64,000 nt of DNA, taken from Hymenopus coronatus (lineage: Eukaryota; Arthropoda; Insecta; Mantodea; Hymenopodidae). The notes beneath the pieces were generated by a model. The model saw only the letters and a list, made by a program, of their open reading frames with translations, was not told the DNA's origin and ran no database searches. The stretch covers positions 400,119,132 through 400,183,131 of the forward strand of contig CM060900.1 in assembly GCA_030762935.1 (NCBI GenBank), in the 5' to 3' direction. Positions 1 to 12,020 of the stretch are shown here, in pieces. How positions within the stretch are numbered: the first letter of the stretch is position 1; every line of letters begins with the position of its first letter. The translations under genes and the position numbers were made by a program.

Positions 1-222
1 AGCCAGGCATGAGTGTGAGGAAGTGGATGATATGAGATGCAAGTGAAATGGATGATGGAGCAATTGGTGGAATGAGTGGCAGGGGAAACCAGAGGATCCG
101 GAGAAAACCTGCCCAGATGCTGCTTCGTCCCCCACAAATCCCACATAAGGGTGTTTGATATCAAACCCAGGCTGCCTAGGTGGGAAGCGAGCAATCTATC
201 CACTTGGCCTCAGTTCCACCTC
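1..222 (-). mobile_element. tRNA-derived SINE, family A (diverged)
   Basis: This copy resembles those near 13.6, 25.2 and 26.5 kb. Shared blocks include the stretch about one mutated 'ggggaaaccagag' unit, then 'gagaaaacctgccc', then 'ccacaaatcccacat'. Read on the minus strand, the right edge is a tRNA-like head with an A-box-like segment around 195-212 and a B-box-like 'GGGTTTGATATC' around 150-165. The left end runs out of the window or decays, so the start is approximate. No coding capacity is expected of a SINE. Confidence 0.7.
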
Positions 223-1792
223 TAAAGAACTCTTGCGGGACAAAATTCTGGCACACCAGATGTGCTGATATCCTGATTTCCTGATAATTGACAAAGAGTC
301 ATTGACAAACAAATAATTTAAAATTTAAATAATTTTGTTGCTATTAAAATGGTCATTAATATGAAGCATTTCATATTAATGGTCATTGTGAAGCATTTCT
401 TTAATGTAGTAATCACAACAGTGCATGCTGTTTACAAACTAAGTTACTTAAACAATAACAATATTTCACAAAGCATCCATATCTACAATGTTAAATATCC
501 ACTTGTGTTGTGTTGCGTTGGTTATCAGAAGGTATAAAAGCTTTATGGTAAATTACATTACAATTCCTTCATTTTCTAGGCAGCTTGATTGAGGTTATGG
601 TGTAGGAAGTCATTATGAAGTACTAAAAATTTGTGCACATGTTTTAAATACTTTCATGCAGTCTACTTCCTTGGAACAACTCTAAATATGGAATGGAAGT
701 GTTGGGATATTCCTCATAAAGAAACCATATCAATCCACAATAGAGTGCATTTCTTTGTATCTTAATGAAACTTGTCACTTTTACCTTGACACATAAGCAA
801 GATTTTCTAATTTTTTCTTTTAAGTTTTATAAAAAAGTATTTCAAATAAATAACTCAATTTAGGGCTTTAAAAGTTGAAGGAAGTTAAATAACTTTTTAC
901 TGCACAGTTAACAATGCTTATCTGTGGTGTATGGATACTATGCTTTTTAAACCAAAAGGCTGAGTTTGAACTTTGGTTGGGTGAGTTGTTTGGATAAGTT
1001 ATTCTTTCTTGTAAGATGAATGTTAGGTTACTTTTGGACACTGGGCATTTGAGGACCACTCCACCCATTTCATTGATTTTCCCTGGGTACCTGAGATGCT
1101 GAAAGGGATATTAAAAAAATGCAAAACCTGCACTTGAATATTTTGTTACACTTCAGGCACTTTCAGTCATAAGCCTGCTATTGGTTTTCTGCATCATCTG
1201 TTTTAGAGAGATTTAGTAAAAGATATTGATTCACTGATAACTTGTGGAATACAAAACAAGATGGACTGGCCCAACTTGCCTGCACTGAAACCAGAGGCTT
1301 ATTTTGTGGTATCTCTCCTAGTTATGCTCGTTTAGCCAATCTGTGCCATTAAAAAGTTTCAGAAGTCCCTAAACTAGAAGCTTATGGGATACAATTACTT
1401 CGGGGTCCAAGCTCCCAAAGAGGTTGTATCTGAGTTTTCCAATGCATCTCAGCGGAAGATCATGCCAAGGCAGTTTCATATTTCCTGTTAACAACCTGCT
1501 TTTAGGGGAACTCTCTTTCAATCCCCATTGTGTGCAGATGTTTCTTAAAATTCCCATGGCCAGTCCTAAGACTATTCTTAGCTGCTTCTTGTTTAGTTTC
1601 AGGATGGCAGTGCTTCAACTTGGACATAGTTTAGGCAACATAAGTTTGCCATGTTGCTGTCTTGGGACTAAGCCCAGGTAGCAGTATGCTTCTATGAATT
1701 CAGTGCAGCAGCCTAGTTCTAACAGTCCTTTTGGACATGCCCATGACAGGTTTAGGTCCTACAAACAAGGCCAAAGCCCTTGTCTCAGCTAG

Positions 1793-2137
1793 TCATTCTG
1801 CGCTTCCATTGCCAATTATGCAGGAGTGCCAAAGTAACATTGTTACACTTCCCCAATTGCAACAAGGCTTTCTGATAATCTTAGATCTCACCACAGGTGC
1901 AGACAGTGCTTTCAGAGCCACCTTGCTGTTTGAATAGATGCAGATTTTACATTTTATATATCCTCTGCAAAAATTCTCCTCCAAGCAATCCCTGATGGCA
2001 TAAACTTCAGCCTGGAACATGGTGGTGAGCCCACCTAGAAAAAAAGATATCCCCAGTCTTGACTGAACCCCAGCACTAGTGCAGTTGTTCATCTTTGACC
2101 CATCTGTGGACCAGATGATGTTTTCCTTCCTACACAT
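1793..2137 (-). pseudogene. LINE RNase H domain, catalytic residue changed
   Basis: A 114-residue minus-strand reading frame carries the RNase H pattern: 'WSTDGSKM' near residue 10 supplies the first Asp, 'FQAEVYAI' supplies the Glu, and 'IYSNSKVALKAL' sits where 'YSDS' is usual. The third acidic residue is therefore Asn, which would remove metal binding. The start is simply the first Met of the open stretch, not a real translation start. The RNase H lies downstream of the RT in the element's own direction, as in I-like LINEs. Confidence 0.8.
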
Positions 2138-2434
2138 TCTTTCTTCTGTTTATAACATTGAAAGACTTACTGGAGTGCTGAGAAGGCAAAGTGTGGGCTG
2201 TTGGCATATAAACAATTGGATCAGTGTTTACTTTACACAAAATACCAATGTGAACTCCTGGGAGATCAAAATATGCCCAGTTATGGCCAGATTGGTGTCT
2301 GCAAGCCCCTGTTGCTGCCTCCATTTTCACCCAAAGATGTAAAGGAGGAATATCCAGCAAAATTTCCATACCTACCATGGGTGTACTGTTAATGCTGATA
2401 GTAATAGCTAGGCAGGGTAATCTCTACACTTTCT

Positions 2435-3660
2435 CTAGCTCCTTAACAGCTGTAACTTATTCTGCTTTATGCTACCAAATGACAGAGCTATAACAAATGA
2501 TAGGCCTGACGATGGTGACATAAACTTGGGGATTAATCCCCAATTCTTGTCGCAGGATCTTTTAGAACCCATAAGAGCTTTCTTAGCCCTGGAATAAGTA
2601 TGTTTAAGCTTAGTGGTCCAAGTTAATTTGGAGTCTAAAATCACCCCTAAATACTTCAAACCCCATTTAACTGGTATAATCTCATTAAAGAGTTAAAGTT
2701 TCCAGTATTTGTCCTGGATGTACTCCCTTGTGAATGTGGAACCACCACAGTCTTCTTGGGATTTACCCCAAGATCCTGCTTTTGGCACAATCTCTGAACA
2801 ACATCGAGGGATCTCTGTGCAAGTGTTCTAACAGTATTCCTAAATTTTCAAAGTACTACAATGATTAAAATCATCCGCATAGCCCTGGCAATAGTAGTTG
2901 TTAGCATTTAACAACTCATTTAGTTCATTCTCTACTAGGTTTCACAATAAGGGGGACAATATGCCCCCTTTGGACAGCTTCTGGTGGTTTGAATAACCAT
3001 TTTCCCCTAAGATAGTAGCTTCAACCTTCCTGGTTGCCAGCATAGGTTTTGTTCATCAACATAAGATACCATCCATTTAGCAGCACTAATCATGGAATCA
3101 AAGCTGAAAATATTCCTGAAAGCTCCTTCAATATCCAAGAAGATACCCAAGGCAATCTCCTTAAAGTGCCATGCCTTCTCTACCCTACCCATGAGGGTAG
3201 CAGTCTCGCAGGACGTATTTGGTAGGTAAGCCTGTTGGCTAGCATGTAGAGGGACTAAAGAAGTTAACCTCTTACTCTTAACATACAGACTATTAGTTCT
3301 TCCAATGTTTTCAGGAGAAAAGTAACAAGACTGATGAGTCCCAAATCCTTTGCCGAGGTAACCTCCCTGGCTTAGGAATGGAAACCACCCTTACTGATCT
3401 CCAAATATTCAGACTATAACTGAGACCTCACTAACCCTGAAAATTCTGCACAGGTGTCTCATCGATTCCTCTCCTGTGTGTTGTAGGAGATCAGGAAAAA
3501 TACAATCTGGACCAGGAAACTTATACAGTTTCATGTTCACCACAGCCCATTGGATTTTTGAGTAATCAATACACTGTTTTGCCATGTCCCGGTCACCCTG
3601 GAGAGATGCAAAAGCATCCATACCTTCCAGGATGTGAGTTTGGTCAGGGATGGCAATCAC
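2435..3660 (-). pseudogene. LINE reverse transcriptase, broken
   Basis: Several minus-strand pieces make up one RT. 'FPGPDCIFPDLLQ' is the N-terminal fingers motif (about 3490-3530). 'GIFLDIEGAF' is motif A with its catalytic Asp (about 3110-3150). 'GYADDF' is motif C, with the YADD codons at 2870-2881. 'KYLGVILDSKLTW' is the thumb-proximal motif (about 2610-2660). Frames change between pieces and stops intervene, so no full polymerase can be made. The YADD catalytic box is nevertheless unmutated. Confidence 0.85.
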
Positions 3661-4015
3661 AAAGCGTTATGGAAAATGAGTATCTCCAGCATTTCTCTCG
3701 CTGTCCTTGTATATGCCCCTGCCTCATTTCTTAAAGTAGCACCCATATTGGTGGAGATTCTGGTTAGTACTTTGTGGAGTCTGACAAAAGCTGTGACCCC
3801 TCCACTTCCTCAAAAAATTTCCCCCAAGAGGCATATTTAGCCATTTTTATTGCTATGTTGTATCTGCCGAGGGTAGCTCAATAATTTGCCAATCATCCAC
3901 TTCTTTTGGCTGAGTTAAACAGTCTTCTCACAGTTTCCTCATATTAGCCAGATTCAGATTCCACCAGAGTATAACCCTATTGCTTGCCTTTGTGTGGGCC
4001 TTAGCATGACAGTAG

Positions 4016-4330
4016 TCACGCCTTCAGCTGCTTGCGGCAGTGGACAAATTTCCTAATCTCCTGAGGAGGAGGAAACTTATCTTCATAGGATAGGTATGCT
4101 GAAGCCAGGACAATTTCCCTGTTGCATTGTCCTGTGTGCTGCTTTGATCTGATGGTCACTAAGTCCCTAGAGCAAAAATCTATGATAGGCAGATATGGGA
4201 CACTATTTCTTACATAAATGCAACTCGTGCCTGGCATATGTTAATTTGCCTCCAGTCCCTGATACACTACCCTTATATAGATAAGGTTCCTGTATCAGTG
4301 CCATGCCTATTATCTGATTTTTTGATGCCT
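4016..4330 (-). pseudogene. LINE endonuclease domain fragment
   Basis: The minus strand reads an N-terminal 'ALIQEPYLYKG' block just left of 4330. It is followed by 'SCIYVRNS', 'SRDLVTIRS' and 'REIVLASAYLSY', which match the exonuclease-endonuclease-phosphatase fold of LINE ORF2. In active elements this domain nicks the target DNA before reverse transcription. The ORF from 4237 to 4016 lacks the downstream half of the domain before the frame breaks. Assignment rests on motif spacing and on continuity with the RT to the left. Confidence 0.75.
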
Positions 4331-4463
4331 TAAAAAGATATTACTTGAAATACATTTTGGCCTTAATTGTAGCTGATCTTCTGAACTGGTTGAATTTTTA
4401 ATCAATGAATTTATTTCACTTCCAACATACATAACTGTAATCACTATATAGCTTGTCCTTATT

Positions 4464-4489
4464 ACATATATATATATATATATATATAC
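4464..4489. repeat. (TA)n microsatellite
   Basis: About 13 TA units followed by 'cacc', just outside the 5' edge of the minus-strand LINE. Confidence 0.9.
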
Positions 4490-6060
4490 ACCACCTCTTC
4501 CTTTCTGGTAAAACAACCTGCAAACATACATTGGAGTTGCCTCTGGTGCAAATATAAGTAAACTCTGTGCTTATTAATATATTATACACCAGGTTCACTA
4601 TCTACCTAAATGTTAACCCCCTTAAGAATTTTAATAGCTAAGTAGCATGGAACATGGATATCTTGCATGCTTATATTTGAGCTATCTTTCTTTCTTTACT
4701 GTGTGAGGCAATAAGCTATGGAGTTAAATCTGAAGCTGCTAAATAAGTGCACTTGTGCAATACATGCTTAGAGATTTTGATTTAAACATTTTCCCCATTT
4801 CATTCACTGAAGCAAACACTACTACATTATGCATATCCAACATTGAAATTCAGTTGTGGGGATTCAAGTCAGATAAAATAAGCTATTTGGAAAAAACAAG
4901 GTGCCTCAACAGATTAAGAATTTAAATAATTGAGATTTTTATGGGCATAAATCAACAGCTTTCATAATATGTGGATGGTATGAGAAATGATATTAAGTAT
5001 ATTGGTTTTAGTGCATCATAATTAATAATTATAGACCCTAAATTTCTGGTGCAGCTTGCCTCAAACTCTTGAGTAAGGGCTGCAAAATTTCTCAGTTAAT
5101 TTCTTGAGTAAAATTAAATTCTGAAGTTAATGTTCGTACTATCTTAATTTTATATTAATGAATAGGCTATATCTGCTATAAGAAACAGTGCCTTCAGTAT
5201 ATTGTTATCTTGTTTTGTTATACCAGTCACTATGAGGAACTTAAAAAGGGGGAATTTAATACCTTACATTTGTGTTGAATTATAAACTGTAATGATAAAA
5301 TGAGGGCCTAATTGTCAAATGCAATGTTGCAGCAGAAAGGGAAAGTCCAGAACTACCAGTGAGCACTAGGGGAGCCCTCTAGAATTGCAAAGTTCTGGAA
5401 GGTTAACTCTGGAAGTAGAAACATTTTGAACGTATAACATCTATATCAGGAGAACTACATAGTGATTTGTTGTTTTGAGGTTGTTTGCTTCTAGGGAAAC
5501 AAAGCAAATGGGGCAAGTACTATCATGAGCATTCAGCATCAAGTAGAGTGCTGTTTTAAATTTGATCCCTGAGAAATTATGGAAAAGTGAGATAACTGAG
5601 TCATATGATAACTACAATGCTCATAACCACCAAACTATTACAGGAAAGTATTGAACCTAAGGGGGAAGGACATTGACAGTAATTTGGGGTACCCTAAAAA
5701 ATAAAAGTTAAAAAAATACCAGGGATGTCTCTTTATTACCTGTTTTTGACAATGCACATATCAAGCAGTATTATAGGTTCCTCTACATAGAATATCATAG
5801 GTAGAATGATGAACCTTGTAACTCATCTTACTTTATAAACAACACTTTTTTGAGAGGGAGTAAGTCATTTTAAACTGTAAAGTTTTCTGTTTTTCATAAA
5901 AGAAGGTAACAACTTCATGAATGGAGGAATCATATTAAAAATGTTAGCTATACGCAGGTGGAAATGCACTTAATATTCTCAAATAAATGCATTCAATGTA
6001 GTTTTTCTAGTATTAAGCTTTTACATAAATCCCAGAGTCAGAAAATGTTTTGGGTCTCTG
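4490..6060. other. Unrecognised AT-rich intergenic DNA
   Basis: No reading frame, repeat family or RNA gene was recognised on either strand here. Confidence 0.5.
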
Positions 6061-6064
6061 TTAA

Positions 6065-6280
6065 TGGTAGTATGTACTTTTTAGCATGAAGTTTGATCTG
6101 AAACAAAATGATAATACTTCATATATCTGTGTTGCAGTGGAAGCGGAGAATATAATGCAATTTGAAATGGACTTCTTGGAATTACCTTGTGGCCTGCCAA
6201 CTGCTTCAACAATTGATCAAGCCAGATTGGATAATGATGAAAGGAAGAAGCTTCACCCTTCTGTGCCTCCCATATAGAAA
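6065..6280 (+). CDS. Possible terminal coding exon of unknown gene
   Basis: The stretch opens right after a pyrimidine-rich 'tactttttag' that could be a splice acceptor. It stays open for about 64 codons with a balanced composition and ends at TAG (6278-6280). Its C-terminus reads 'DNDERKKLHPSVPPI'. I do not recognise the family. A 3'UTR-like AT-rich run follows, but no upstream partner exon was identified. It could be a last exon of a plus-strand gene or a chance frame in a mobile element. The antisense frame over the same bases looks less protein-like. Confidence 0.25.
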
Positions 6281-7223
6281 TGCTCCTGACTGTTACAAAC
6301 TGCAATGTACCACAGCGATAACTCTTAAATAGTTCTACTTGCATAACTCTGTTCTTGTTAAGACTTAACATGTTATCTTAAAATACAATAATAGAAGAGT
6401 GTAACTGTCAAGGAGTGTAAATACCAGAATTAAAGTTTAACAGGAGAGAGAACACTTTTACAAACTAGGTATTATACCAATATACTATTACAAAAAGTTT
6501 TTGATATTTAAAATGTTACAACAGGCTGAGTTGGACCATGTGCCATTCACAGTATACTGATGATAGTCAACTTTTTGTAATAAAAACCATGTTATATGAA
6601 ACTTCAGTGATATTAACACTCTTCAATAATTGTACTCCTTTTTGTTACTAGTTAAGACAAATAGATGTATTACGTGAAACCAAAAACAAAAATTCATGGT
6701 TCTTGAGGTCAATAGAGACCTCCAGTGCTGGTTAAAAGTTTTGTATGATTGCTGAAAATAAAGATTAGTAGTGCACTTCTGTTTGTGTTAGATGTCAAAA
6801 GTTTACTTTTTTATTTAGGGAGGTAAATTTAAATGGTGTTTTAAAACAGGAAAATAAAACAAAACACTTTCTTTGAGGCTTTTGACAATGTTATCTACCA
6901 GTGCATTGAAAATTTGTATTTACAAGATCAGTCATTTTATCAGCTGAATGCCTAACACAGTATACACCTCTGTTGTGCTCTCTGTCAAATGTTGTCTTAT
7001 GAAAAGCAGCGGGCAGTGTAATCAGTCTTCATGAGCATTGTTATTTGAATCTTTAAAAAAGCTGAAAGTCGTTGGTAGCAATTTACTGATCATAATGAAA
7101 TTCAGCGGATTACTAACCTATTTGTGAACTAAAGAGAAGTAAACAAATGCTGTATGCAATATCAAAATATTAGCAAATTTTCAGCCAGAAAAATAAAATC
7201 AATATGCCATGGACAGGTAAAAG
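6281..7223. other. Unrecognised AT-rich DNA
   Basis: Nothing recognisable apart from short A- or T-rich runs. It may include a 3'UTR if the preceding open stretch is a real exon. Confidence 0.4.

Positions 7224-7277
<54 letters not shown>
7224..7277. repeat. (ATT)18 microsatellite
   Basis: An uninterrupted trinucleotide tract of about 54 bp. Confidence 0.97.
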
Positions 7278-7774
7278 GCTTTGCTTCACAACAATGTCTA
7301 AATAATGTTACTACTAACAATCCATGATATAATATTGTAATGGCTTAGAAAGTGGTGTTTAAAGCCTAGCTTAAACTGTTAAACTCCAACCGTTGTTTCA
7401 ACAGAAAAGCAAAGGTCACCCCAGTTGGTACATCTGGCTGGGTGCTGGCTCTGTGATGCTGAACATGACCATGGGGTTGTTAGTATCACTAAATAAACTT
7501 AACAGTTTCACAGAACAAACCAGACTATTGTATAGAGGCATTCTCCATCCCATTTCACAGCTGGACATGTGTCTCAATTGATGTGAATAGCCAAATGTTA
7601 CTGAGCTATTCTACCAATTCAGTTTTTAAATGACCGATGTATAAAACAAATTGAACATCTGTAGATTTAAAGATAGTGATCAACCTCTTCAGTGTTAAAA
7701 TATAATCCTTTTTATAAAGAAATGCATGTATACATACACCTAAAAAAGGAACAAATATTTTACTGTTAGAACCA

Positions 7775-7862
7775 GCTGAAAAATTCATGCCATAGCTGGG
7801 ATTTGAATATGGCTCTCCTGCTGCCCTTGCAGTTGCTCTAAGCCTTTAGCTACTGTGACAAC
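7775..7862 (-). mobile_element. tRNA-derived SINE remnant
   Basis: The minus strand reads an A-box-like 'GTAGCTAAAGGCTTAGAGC' and a B-box-like 'TATTCAAATCCCAGC', followed by 'TATGGCATGAATTTTTC'. The tail matches the oppositely oriented remnant about 200 bp to the right. No body beyond the head can be traced. Confidence 0.45.
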
Positions 7863-8004
7863 GTGCAGGTATGACATTCAGTCCTCCAAGTGATTCATGT
7901 TTTTTTTACCTAGTTGACCAACCAGTATTTCTTGTAACTTCAGAAAACACCTTAATGGGGTCTTACATATCATAAGTACTTAGTATCCAGGTAATATTCA
8001 CGTT

Positions 8005-8078
8005 TAAGTCAACTTTTGGACAGAGAGCAGGAGAATTATGTTCAAAACCTGGTTGTGGCATTGAATTTTTCATCTCGC
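8005..8078 (+). mobile_element. tRNA-derived SINE remnant, opposite orientation
   Basis: The plus strand has a B-box-like 'ATGTTCAAAACCTGG' followed by 'TGTGGCATTGAATTTTTC', close to the tail of the minus-strand copy at 7775-7862. The A-box region is too diverged to call. Confidence 0.4.
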
Positions 8079-8089
8079 TATAACAGTAA

Positions 8090-8113
8090 AACACACAATC
8101 AAGGTTGTGTGTT
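8090..8113. repeat. Small perfect inverted repeat
   Basis: Arms of 9 bp, 'aacacacaa' and 'ttgtgtgtt', flank a 6-base loop. No polymerase III or rho-type context is present, so no function is assigned. Confidence 0.6.
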
Positions 8114-9069
8114 AATATAACATCACCACCAATATAACAGAAATATTGCTTATTTTTAATTATAATCCACGCCCATAATGAAAGACTTGCTAACAGATTT
8201 TTAAGGTTGAATATCTATTTATATTTCAAATATATTGCTACCAGGATTGAAAATATTAAAGTGTATGTACACCATTAAAAGTTCAAAGTTAAGGAAGGAC
8301 TAGTCATAGGTTCATTGCTGAATTCCCATGAAGCAATCAATAGTTATTAGCACCACAAAATCATCTGATATTGCACCAAAGTGATTATCTTGAGATTTTG
8401 AATTAAACATAATTTATTTATTTAGAATTCCTGGACTCACAAATACTTGCTTCTTATTTAAGAGCCAGGAAATTAGAGTGTGTGATAGTTGCTTAATTGA
8501 CTGAGTATTGAACAAAAAAGACAAATCTTTATGTATTAGAAGTTGTATATACATACTAATGAGAGTGTTCTTGGTATTGAATCAATGGAAATTCAGCAAT
8601 TATATAATAGTAGTTGCTAGTGATCAAAACAATTTTATGCTTAATGATATGGTTTAATCCATCTGGATTGATAACAATCAGGGCTCTGTTTTTAATAGGA
8701 AATAGAATACTATCATTTGAGACTTAATCATTAATAATAAATTTTATTTGAAATTTCTCCAGTAAAGTTGTGTTGTACAACAAAACACATAAATGCTGTG
8801 CACTGTAGTACTTAATAGTACTTCTAATTTATGTTTTTTATTCCTGAGGCATTGTATGTTTGATGCATTAGGACAAAATTACTAAATATTGTTGCTTTAA
8901 CAGGCATCTTAGAAAGATATAACTTAGACTGGTTGGAATACTTGAAATTTCCAAGGCATGATTGATTCTGGTCTGAATATCTACACACTGCCATCTTCTT
9001 CGACTGCATAACAGCCATTCTGGATGTAGAGTCCATTACAATATCATCCACCACCACCTAGTTTAGTAG

Positions 9070-9302
9070 TTTTCCTGGGGCTGCATCAAGTGGTTAAACT
9101 TCTCGCCTCTCACCAAGGTGACAAGGCCTAGGTTCAGTCCCAGGTGACCACAAGTGGGATTTGTGATGGGCAAACCCTTTTATGGGTTCTCCAGGTTCCC
9201 CCACCATCACATTCCACCAGTGCTCCATCTTCATTCCATGTATTTGCCATCACCTGCAGTGCCTTATGCAGTTGGGGTGTTAAGCACTATCAGAAAGGTT
9301 TC
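9070..9302 (+). mobile_element. tRNA-derived SINE, family A, plus orientation
   Basis: The tRNA-like head 'ctgcatcaagtggttaaac' (A box) and 'aggttcagtccc' (B box) lead. The family body follows on this strand: 'gtgggatttgtg', 'gggttctcc', 'caccatcacattccacc'. It ends near 'gtgttaagcactat'. It is the reverse complement of the layout at 13.5, 25.2 and 26.4 kb. Confidence 0.8.
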
Positions 9303-9589
9303 CTTGGGTTTTCTCAACTGCCCCAAATATAAGTCTTCCAATTTATGTAGCAACCTTTCTTTAAAATGCCATAAGTCCTACTTAAGGGGATATAGAGTAT
9401 TATAATTGAAATATTAATAAAACTGATTATTTTTATCCCTTCAGCTTTTTAGCAATGCACATAAAACATTTTAAGTGCAATATATGCAGGACTTGAACAT
9501 TATTAAGGCCAGGTTTGAATCAAAATAGAAATGCTTGCATCACTTACATTTTTTATTGTCTGAATGGTTTTGAAAACTATTTGCTTTCA

Positions 9590-10560
9590 TCTTCATAGAC
9601 TGAATGGTTCCTGTTGTTGGTATCTGTTGTGTGTTGGTTATTTGTGTTGACATCATTAGTGGTGTTCATGCTTCATGATTACAGTCTTTTTGCAAGTATC
9701 CAGATCTGCTATGCATTTTGTAGGTTTTAAGAGGTAATGTTCAATATAATGATGTGAATGGTGATCCATAAGTGGTATAAAAGCTGCAGATTTCTCCATC
9801 TGTTTTTATTTGATATGTCTCATGTGCTCCTTAATTCTGGTTTCCATATCTTGTTGCAGTGTAGATGGATGTTTTTATTCTCTTTCTTAAGTTAGATAAT
9901 TTCTTCTGATACAAATTTAAATTCTTTATTCAGCATGTCTATAATAAGTTGATCTAAATTGATACTTCATTTAGCCAGTTGCACACATTTCCTATATTTT
10001 GTCGCATTCTGAACAATTGGTTTGTTAAACTTCTGTACTTTTGTTTTGTGATATTGGATCCTTCAAATTATTGCAGAGTATTATGTAAGTAATTTGAGTA
10101 AATATGGACACTATAGTTTCACTTAGTTTTTTTTCCAGATGCATTTCAAAAATCTTCATCTTCGTTGTCGGTGGGTGTTAGGCTGGCTCCAGAAGAGGAA
10201 GTTCCTGCTATCTGGCTCCCTTGGGGGTAATCAAGATGTCTGCTGGTGGCATTTCAAAATTCATAACTATGTCTGCATTTTTCCTAATGTGTATCCTTTT
10301 AAAATTGCTAGTTGTGCTGTAGTTTTCACATGTTTTATAAGTTTTATGTTTGGTTTGATGTCCAGAAGTGATGTGATACTGCAGATTTGTTTGTTTGAGT
10401 TTCGTGTTCCTGATATGTTCTTTTAATGTTGTTTGCAGATTTCTTTTAGTCTGTCCAATGTAAATTTTGAGGCGGTCTTTACAGTTTATTTGGTAAATGC
10501 TAGATTTTTATTTGTTTGGTGTGGTATCCTTTAATGGGTGGTGTTTAAAGTTGGATATAT
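9590..10560 (-). mobile_element. Penelope-like element C-terminal fragment (GIY-YIG endonuclease)
   Basis: Minus-strand translation of about 10130-10560 reads 'YQINCKD', 'IYIGQTKRNLQTTLKEHIR' and then 'NFEMPPADILITPKGAR'. The first two blocks are the GIY-YIG endonuclease signature with its Arg helix, found at the C-terminus of Penelope-like retroelements. The YIG box is intact, but stops are present. The region from 9590 to 10130 is AT-rich and only loosely protein-like on the minus strand, so the left boundary is uncertain. No RT domain is left at this site. Confidence 0.65.
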
Positions 10561-10809
10561 GGTGCAGATTAACATATTTAGAAGCCAATAATACATGATC
10601 ACTTTTAAAACTTGATTTATTCAAAACAAGAAATTTGGGTAATATAATCGTTCACAAATTGAGCAACAAAAACAACAGAATAACAGTGTTGACAACATTA
10701 TCTCAGAGAGAATACATACATTTTACACATGCCAGTGATGCAAATAAATATCATCATTTCATACTCCAACCTTGCAATTTTTGGGGGTCTTGAAATGGCG
10801 ACCGATCTC

Positions 10810-12020
10810 ACTCAGTCCAACATCTGAAGGAATGTTAAGAGGCCTTGGACTCTTGTCCAGTAGCCTACTCCAAGGGTGGCATGATGTCCGAGTTAGATGA
10901 CACTTCCAAGGGATACAGTCACTGCATGTGTCTCAACTTCTCCCCTTCAATAATCTTTATTCTTGCTATTCCTATATGGCCATCCAGACCTGAATAAACC
11001 TCCAAGACAACACCCAGTGGCCAATTGACCCTCTTTATTTGTGTTTCAATTAGCACCACATCTCCAACATTCAGATGCTCCTGAGGTCTCAGTCCTCGGT
11101 GAATCAAAAGAGCCAAGTATTCATTGCAGAATCTCTGACAAGTTTTTCATAAAGGCCTGTAGATACTGCATTCTTCTGTTCAGGCTCCTGTTATCTATGG
11201 TGTCCAAATCTGACATATCACTTTGGGGAATGCCCTGAAGGAAACAAGCTGGCGTCAGAGGCTTCAATTTCTCAACTCAACTTCGACATAGGTCAGGGAC
11301 CTGGAATTCATTGTGGCTTCACAGTCTCTAGCTCTACATAGATCAGTATTGCCCTTCCCAGATTTCTTCTCAGAAGCTCTTTTATCATTCTTACAAGACG
11401 ATCTCACAAACCACACACCATGCAGCAGTGGGTGGGTTGAAATTTCATTTTATTGCATGTATTGAGGAAAATTACTTTACTTATTCCTGTTTACACTTTT
11501 CAAAGAATTGTTTGTACCAGAAAAATAGGTTCCATTGTTAGTATAGATGATGTCGATTCTCCCTCTGTGAACAATGAACCCTCTGAGAGCCATGATAAAG
11601 ATATCAGTACTGAGGTATCCTGCAAGTTCCAAATGTACTGCTCTGTACATGGCACACGTAAAGAGTACCACCCAAATCTTTTCCGCACCAATCAGATATA
11701 ATGGACCAGCTAAGTCAATGCCTGTAACCTATAATACTGCAGCATATTATATCCGGAGCAAATGGAGGTTCAATAGACTTTCCCCGATATCTATTACATG
11801 TAACACTCTGAAAAGACTACTTTTCTGATTAGCTTCCTTATACCTAGTATCCAGTACTTCTCACGTATGTTTGATATCAGTATTTGAAGTCCAGCATATT
11901 GTAAATGACAATGCTTTTGGTAAACCAATCTTTGCACAATAACATGCTTGCCTGATAACATGACTGGACACTTAAAATCACAAGGTTCACCCCTCAACAG
12001 GAGTTTTGTCTTCACTTGAA
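10810..12020 (-). mobile_element. BEL/Pao LTR retrotransposon fragment (integrase end of pol)
   Basis: On the minus strand, 'SGKHVIVQRLVYQKHCH...' and 'REKYWILGIRKLIRKV' (11794-12015) form the zinc-binding integrase N-terminus. 'LFTCAMYRAVHLEL' and 'IIYTNNGTYF' (11477-11671) are part of the DDE integrase core. 'VGDVVLIETQIKRVNWPLG' (10919-11116) is the BEL/Pao C-terminal domain. The second catalytic Asp, usually in 'SDNG', reads Asn here ('TNNG'). Frames shift between pieces. No LTR was found at either side, so this is a pol remnant rather than a complete element. Confidence 0.85.

Larger units (their letters stand above)
1300..4340 (-). mobile_element. Non-LTR retrotransposon (LINE) with endonuclease, RT and RNase H, degenerate
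   Basis: Minus-strand translation gives, in order, an apurinic-type endonuclease, a reverse transcriptase and a C-terminal RNase H, then a tail. That order with a terminal RNase H is typical of I/R1/Loa-like LINE clades; the exact clade is not decided. Stops and frameshifts break every domain, so it is a dead copy. The 5' (right) end is lost somewhere past the 'ALIQEPYLYKG' endonuclease start near 4.33 kb. The 3' end near 1.3 kb is set only by loss of recognisable protein. Confidence 0.85.

Noticed and set aside
3325..3375. Hammerhead-ribozyme-like 'ctgatgagtcccaaat'
   Set aside because: The core GAAA box and the closing stems are absent, and the bases lie within a LINE RT on the other strand.
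6081..6371. 96-codon minus-strand frame
   Set aside because: It overlaps the better plus-strand exon-like segment and shows no motif or family.
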